From the NCBI GenBank assembly GCA_910587445.1, contig CAJULE010000001.1, positions 163,748-227,747 on the forward strand: DNA of 64,000 nt, read 5' to 3'. Below, piece by piece: positions 60,780 through 64,000 of the stretch; the first letter of the stretch is position 1, and each line of letters starts with the position of its first letter. Under the pieces are notes generated by a model. It saw nothing but the letters and a program-made list of their open reading frames with translations, was not told where the DNA came from and searched no databases. A program made the position numbers and the translations under genes. The DNA comes from an uncultured Christensenellaceae bacterium. GTDB lineage: Bacteria > Bacillota > Clostridia > Christensenellales > Pumilibacteraceae.

Positions 60780-62117
60780 TTACTGTACGTCCATTTCGGA
60801 CACGCTTATATATGCGCCGCCCAAGGCTACGGGCAGAGGGTATTGCTCCATTTTGCCGCAGTTGCCCGCGGAAACTTCCGTGTCTTGAGCGCGTGACACG
60901 CCGTCGATTTTTCCGAGCGTGTCAAACACGTTGCCGCTTATGACCGCTATCTTTACGGGCGCCGTGATTTTTCCGTTCTCTATGCGATAGGCGACGTTCG
61001 GCGCGATCGTAAACGTGCTCATGCCCGATCCGTGTTTGCAGTTCTTTATATAGTAGCCGTACTTTATGCGCGAAATAAGGTCGTCCTTTGTGTCGTTGCC
61101 TCGCCCTTCTATGAGCGTGGTCGTCATGCGGACGATAGGCTCGTAGTCGCAGTTTATGGCTCTGGCATTGCCCGTGAGTTCTTCTCCGAGCTCCGCCGCC
61201 GTTTTCGCGCTGTGCAGTCTGCCCGAAAGCACGCCGTTTTTGATGAGATAGGTCTTTTTCATCTTTGTGCCTTCGTCGTCGTAGGGGACATATCCGGCGC
61301 CCGGGATCGTGCCCGTGTCGTAAATGGAAAGGATGGGAGAGGCAACCTCTTTACCGAGCGTCCACTCCTTTTTCATGGTCTCGTCTCCGAGCATGAAGTC
61401 GGATTCGGACTTGTGCCCGAACGATTCGTGAGCAAAGATACCTGCCGCGGCGGGGGAGAGCACGACGGGAAATCTGCCGGGCTCGACCGACTTTGCCTTC
61501 AAGAGAAATTCGTCGGAACTCTCCTTGAATTCGATAAGTTTCTCTTTGCTCATCTTAAGGGTTTCGAAGGAATCCGAGAAGGCAATCAGACCGTCGTCGA
61601 ATGTCTCCTTGCCGTATGCGAGCGAAATCGATATCGCGCATCTTACCGACTGCGTGTCGAAAGTGAGGTTGGCGCCGAGCGAAGAGGTGAAATCGAAAAG
61701 GCTGTGGCGGTCGCCGTAAGAAGCGCCCGACTGTTTGAGATACTCGTCGTTTTCGACGACGTTTTTGCGCTTTTCCAAGAACTCGCGCTTTTTTTCGAGC
61801 GGTACGTTCTTTACGCAATTTTTTTCGTATTTTATTACTGTGTCCTTGTTTATCTCGAACTTTTTCACTATGGGGTCGTTTGCTATGTCGGGATTCGGCG
61901 TTGCGCACGAGTAAAGCCCGTCGAGTTCTTCCTGGATTTTGTCCATATCGTCGGTAGAGCAATAGTACCACATCTTGCCGTCGTACACGCGTATGAAGGC
62001 TTTTTCTATTGTGGACTCCCTGCATTCGACGAGGTTTGGACCGATGAAACGCACGTCGGAAGCGTACCTTTTTTCCCTCCTCACGTCGGCATAGAAATCC
62101 TTGCGGAAATTCGGCAT
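60780..62117 (-). CDS. tldD: TldD-like zinc metalloprotease subunit
   Basis: A 445-residue protein with the catalytic zinc motif HESFGH at about 230-235 in AAAGIFAHESFGHKSESD; the third ligand is expected to be a Cys further along, possibly in KNCKHGSGMSTF or SAGNCGKMEQYP. The GAGYVPYDDEGT segment is typical of the family. It pairs with the adjacent TldE gene to form the heterodimer. GGAGG lies 10 bases before the ATG at 62117 and a consensus promoter is at 62185-62213. Confidence 0.9.
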   Translation of the reverse strand: MPNFRKDFYADVRREKRYASDVRFIGPNLVECRESTIEKAFIRVYDGKMWYYCSTDDMDKIQEELDGLYSCATPNPDIANDPIVKKFEINKDTVIKYEKNCVKNVPLEKKREFLEKRKNVVENDEYLKQSGASYGDRHSLFDFTSSLGANLTFDTQSVRCAISISLAYGKETFDDGLIAFSDSFETLKMSKEKLIEFKESSDEFLLKAKSVEPGRFPVVLSPAAAGIFAHESFGHKSESDFMLGDETMKKEWTLGKEVASPILSIYDTGTIPGAGYVPYDDEGTKMKKTYLIKNGVLSGRLHSAKTAAELGEELTGNARAINCDYEPIVRMTTTLIEGRGNDTKDDLISRIKYGYYIKNCKHGSGMSTFTIAPNVAYRIENGKITAPVKIAVISGNVFDTLGKIDGVSRAQDTEVSAGNCGKMEQYPLPVALGGAYISVSEMDVQ

Positions 62118-62184
62118 TTTATAAATCCTCCTTAAGCTTCAAGGTTATATTCGGATGTAAATCTCTTGAAGTATGTTATCTTTT

Positions 62185-62213
62185 ATTATACACTGCGGCA
62201 TAAAGAAAGTCAA
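62185..62213 (-). promoter_or_regulatory. Consensus promoter for tldD-tldE
   Basis: Minus strand: TTGACT (62213-62208), 17-base spacer, TATAAT (62190-62185). Confidence 0.8.
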
Positions 62214-62286
62214 TCGAATGGGCTGAGGGGTACGAAAAATACGGCATAAACTTTGTCCGAAAACAGTCGAATCGCGCGGGCTTTTT

Positions 62287-62316
62287 TCATAAAAATATTG
62301 TGTTATGCTCATACTG
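62287..62316 (+). promoter_or_regulatory. Candidate sigma-G/sigma-F promoter for gerA
   Basis: TCATA (62287-62291), 18-base spacer and CATACTG (62310-62316) resemble forespore promoters (GNATA and CATNNTA). No TTGACA/TATAAT promoter is seen before gerA. Confidence 0.45.
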
Positions 62317-62324
62317 TATTCGAT

Positions 62325-63749
62325 ATGGAAACTGCTGATAAATTTCAAAAACTGTTTGATGAGAAATGCAACGTCGTACGAAGGGACTTTAAGTGCGGCA
62401 AAAAGGACGGGACGCTCTTTTTCAATCCCGACCTTACAGACGAAGAGACGCTGCGCGAATTCATAAGGGCGGCGGCAAAGGGCTCGTGCAGCCTCGAAAG
62501 TCTCGACAGCGACGTGATTCACATCTCCGAAACCGAGCTTTCCTACGACGAATATGCCGCCGTAGAGGGGGTGCTTTCCGGAGACGGGGTGTTTTTGCTC
62601 GACGGCGAAACCGGCTATCTCATTGTAAACGCGCGAAAATACGAAAAGCGTGCGGTTATGGAGCCGCCTACGGAGACGGTGATCCGCGGTCCTCGCGAGG
62701 GCTTCGTCGAGGACATAAAGACCAATCTCTCGCTTCTCGAGCGCCGCTTCAAGACCCCCGATCTGTGCATAGAACGGCTGACGCTCGGACGGCAGTCCCG
62801 AACATCGGTCGCCGTCGTCTATCTCGGCACGGTGGCGGACAAATCGCTTGTAAACTGCATAGTCGAGCGGCTCAAAAAGATAGACATAGACGTTGTGACC
62901 GACTCCAACTATCTCGTTTCCTATCTCGAAAAGCGTCCGTATTCTCTCTTTAAACAGGTGGGTTATACGGAAAAGCCAGACGTCGCGTCGGCAAAGATCG
63001 CCGAGGGCAGAGTGGCGGTCGTCGTCGACGGTTCGCCCATGACGCTGACGCTTCCCTTTTTGCTTACCGAGGACTTTCAGTCGGGCGACGACTATTACGA
63101 GCGAAGCGGTTTTACGTCGTTTTTGCGTATAGTGAGACTGCTCGCGCTGTTTCTTGCGGTGCTTCTTCCCGGAGTATATATAGCTTTTCAGATATATCAT
63201 TACGAAATGCTTCCGAACCGCTTTCTCATAACGCTCATGAACGCCGTAAAGGGCGTGCCTCTGCCGCCCATGTGGGAAATGCTGTTCGTTCTGCTTCTGT
63301 TCGAGGTCATACGCGACGCAAGCGTGAGAATGCCCCGCGCCGTCAGTATGGCGATGAGCATAGTCGGCGCGATAGTTCTCGGAGATACCGCAGTAAAGGC
63401 TGGGCTTGTTTCGTCGCCCGCCGTAATGCTTGCGGCGCTCTCGAGCATAGCTCTGTTTACTGCGCCGAACGAAGTGGGAACGATGAGTCTCATGCGTCTT
63501 ATAGTCACGGTGGCGGGCGGACTTGCGGGCGCGCTCGGAATAATCGTCGTAAGCGTCTACACCGTTCACTATCTGTGCCGAATGGACAGCTTCGGTTCGC
63601 CCTATCTCGCGCCGTTTGCGCCCACTCTTTTGCCCGATATGCAAGACGGCATGACGGTGGCGCCGAGGAAAGATATGACGCTGCGCCCGTACGGTATACG
63701 GACTCACAACCGTACTCGGACGAAAGGAGGGGACGAGAGTGGAAAATAA
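62325..63749 (+). CDS. GerA-family spore germination protein, A subunit
   Basis: A 474-residue protein. The N-terminal soluble domain (about 1-250) contains ETETVIRGPREGFVEDIKTNLSLLERR-like sequence in the conserved place (PRGPREGFVED type motif near 120) and the SYLEKRPYSLFKQVGYTEKPD stretch; about five transmembrane helices follow (265-430), then a soluble tail. GerAA proteins pair with GerAB and GerAC in the inner spore membrane and form the germinant-gated channel. The ATG at 62325 follows the predicted promoter closely and has no clear Shine-Dalgarno; an upstream start would lie before that promoter. The next gene overlaps by 11 bases. Confidence 0.88.
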   Translation: METADKFQKLFDEKCNVVRRDFKCGKKDGTLFFNPDLTDEETLREFIRAAAKGSCSLESLDSDVIHISETELSYDEYAAVEGVLSGDGVFLLDGETGYLIVNARKYEKRAVMEPPTETVIRGPREGFVEDIKTNLSLLERRFKTPDLCIERLTLGRQSRTSVAVVYLGTVADKSLVNCIVERLKKIDIDVVTDSNYLVSYLEKRPYSLFKQVGYTEKPDVASAKIAEGRVAVVVDGSPMTLTLPFLLTEDFQSGDDYYERSGFTSFLRIVRLLALFLAVLLPGVYIAFQIYHYEMLPNRFLITLMNAVKGVPLPPMWEMLFVLLLFEVIRDASVRMPRAVSMAMSIVGAIVLGDTAVKAGLVSSPAVMLAALSSIALFTAPNEVGTMSLMRLIVTVAGGLAGALGIIVVSVYTVHYLCRMDSFGSPYLAPFAPTLLPDMQDGMTVAPRKDMTLRPYGIRTHNRTRTKGGDESGK

Positions 63750-64000
63750 CGAAACAAGAGGTACAAAGGCTATTTCCTCGAAGCAGCTTATTGCGCTCGT
63801 GTTTGTCATAGGACTCGGAATGAACGTCCTGAATCTGCCTGCGCTTGCCGTAATGGAAGGGGGACGGGACGGCTGGCTCGTTATGCTCGCCGTCGCGGTA
63901 TTCGATTGCGTGGCGCTGTATTTTACTCTGCTCGTCATGGAAAAGCTCGAAAACGCGAGATGCGGAAAGGTCTTGAAGAGGGTTTTATGTATAATAACAG
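63739..64000 (+). CDS. GerAB-family spore permease (cut by window edge)
   Basis: Begins at a GTG at 63739 with AAAGGAGGGG before it, inside the last codons of the gerA gene (11-base overlap), and is open to the window end: 87 residues. The sequence ISSKQLIALVFVIGLGMNVLNLP, then a second hydrophobic stretch, matches the start of GerAB/YndE permeases of the APC superfamily, which bind the germinant. A gerC lipoprotein gene is expected beyond the window. Confidence 0.85.
   Translation, partial: MENNETRGTKAISSKQLIALVFVIGLGMNVLNLPALAVMEGGRDGWLVMLAVAVFDCVALYFTLLVMEKLENARCGKVLKRVLCIIT

Noticed and set aside
1-64000. tRNA, rRNA, CRISPR, prophage or integrative element genes
   Set aside because: I found no cloverleaf ending in CCA, no rRNA-like stretch, no regular repeat-spacer array, and no integrase, transposase or phage structural gene.

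Overview
The window looks like part of a low-GC-ancestry, spore-forming Firmicute of the Clostridia type, probably an uncultured gut relative. The main reasons are a gerA/gerB spore-germinant receptor operon, the clostridial block Mini-III RNase - thyX - rlmB, strong AGGAGG ribosome binding sites with consensus TTGACA/TATAAT promoters, a Bce-type antimicrobial-peptide module and an feoA-feoA-feoB locus. Taxonomy below class is inference. No tRNA, rRNA, CRISPR array, complete insertion sequence or prophage is visible. 

Layout. 1-7.5 kb: an rRNA m5C methyltransferase (runs off the left edge), a Na/Pi cotransporter-like protein and a BceRSAB-like two-component/ABC unit. 7.7-20.2 kb: a carbohydrate region with a cytoplasmic GH2 enzyme, a doubly membrane-anchored GH3 enzyme coupled to a small membrane protein, a convergent LytS-type kinase with a SARP-type response regulator, two small genes and a GPH sugar symporter. 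20.4-25.2 kb: an iron alcohol dehydrogenase, a DtxR/MntR-type regulator and the feo iron-uptake operon, with feoB split by a one-base frameshift. 25.4-34.8 kb: a PAS hybrid histidine kinase, a cytoplasmic GH3 enzyme, cysK, a MacB-like fused ABC transporter and a 51-residue YjzC-like gene. 35-38.4 kb: mazG-like gene, dusB and a cation/proton antiporter. 38.5-55 kb: two successive modules of the same design. Each has a LytTR response regulator, a GHKL membrane kinase and a large surface GH3 enzyme; the second continues with a carbohydrate-binding-type lipoprotein and another GH3. 55.2-64 kb: housekeeping genes (mrnC, thyX, rlmB, tpiA, gpmI), a TldD/TldE pair and the gerA-gerB start. 

The most distinctive content is a set of four surface GH3 proteins (at 10.4, 40.7, 46.3 and 52.0 kb) whose GH3 domains are in reversed order: the C-terminal alpha/beta domain and Fn3 come first and the TIM-barrel domain with the nucleophile comes last. 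Three have a transmembrane helix at each end; the fourth is a lipoprotein on a collagen-like stalk. Two are preceded by their own LytTR/GHKL pair, and I find candidate regulator sites next to them: a 21-bp-spaced TACGAA direct repeat before the 40.7 kb gene, and a 26/27-bp element present as inverted copies on both sides of the 44.1-46.2 kb regulator pair. I read the region as sensing and trimming of an extracellular glycan at the cell surface, uptake through the GPH symporter, and completion by cytoplasmic GH2 and GH3 enzymes. The substrate cannot be named from sequence. 

Two genes (feoB and the 40.7 kb GH3) each need one extra base, in both cases a G next to a G, to restore a full-length protein, so sequence error must be excluded before calling them pseudogenes.
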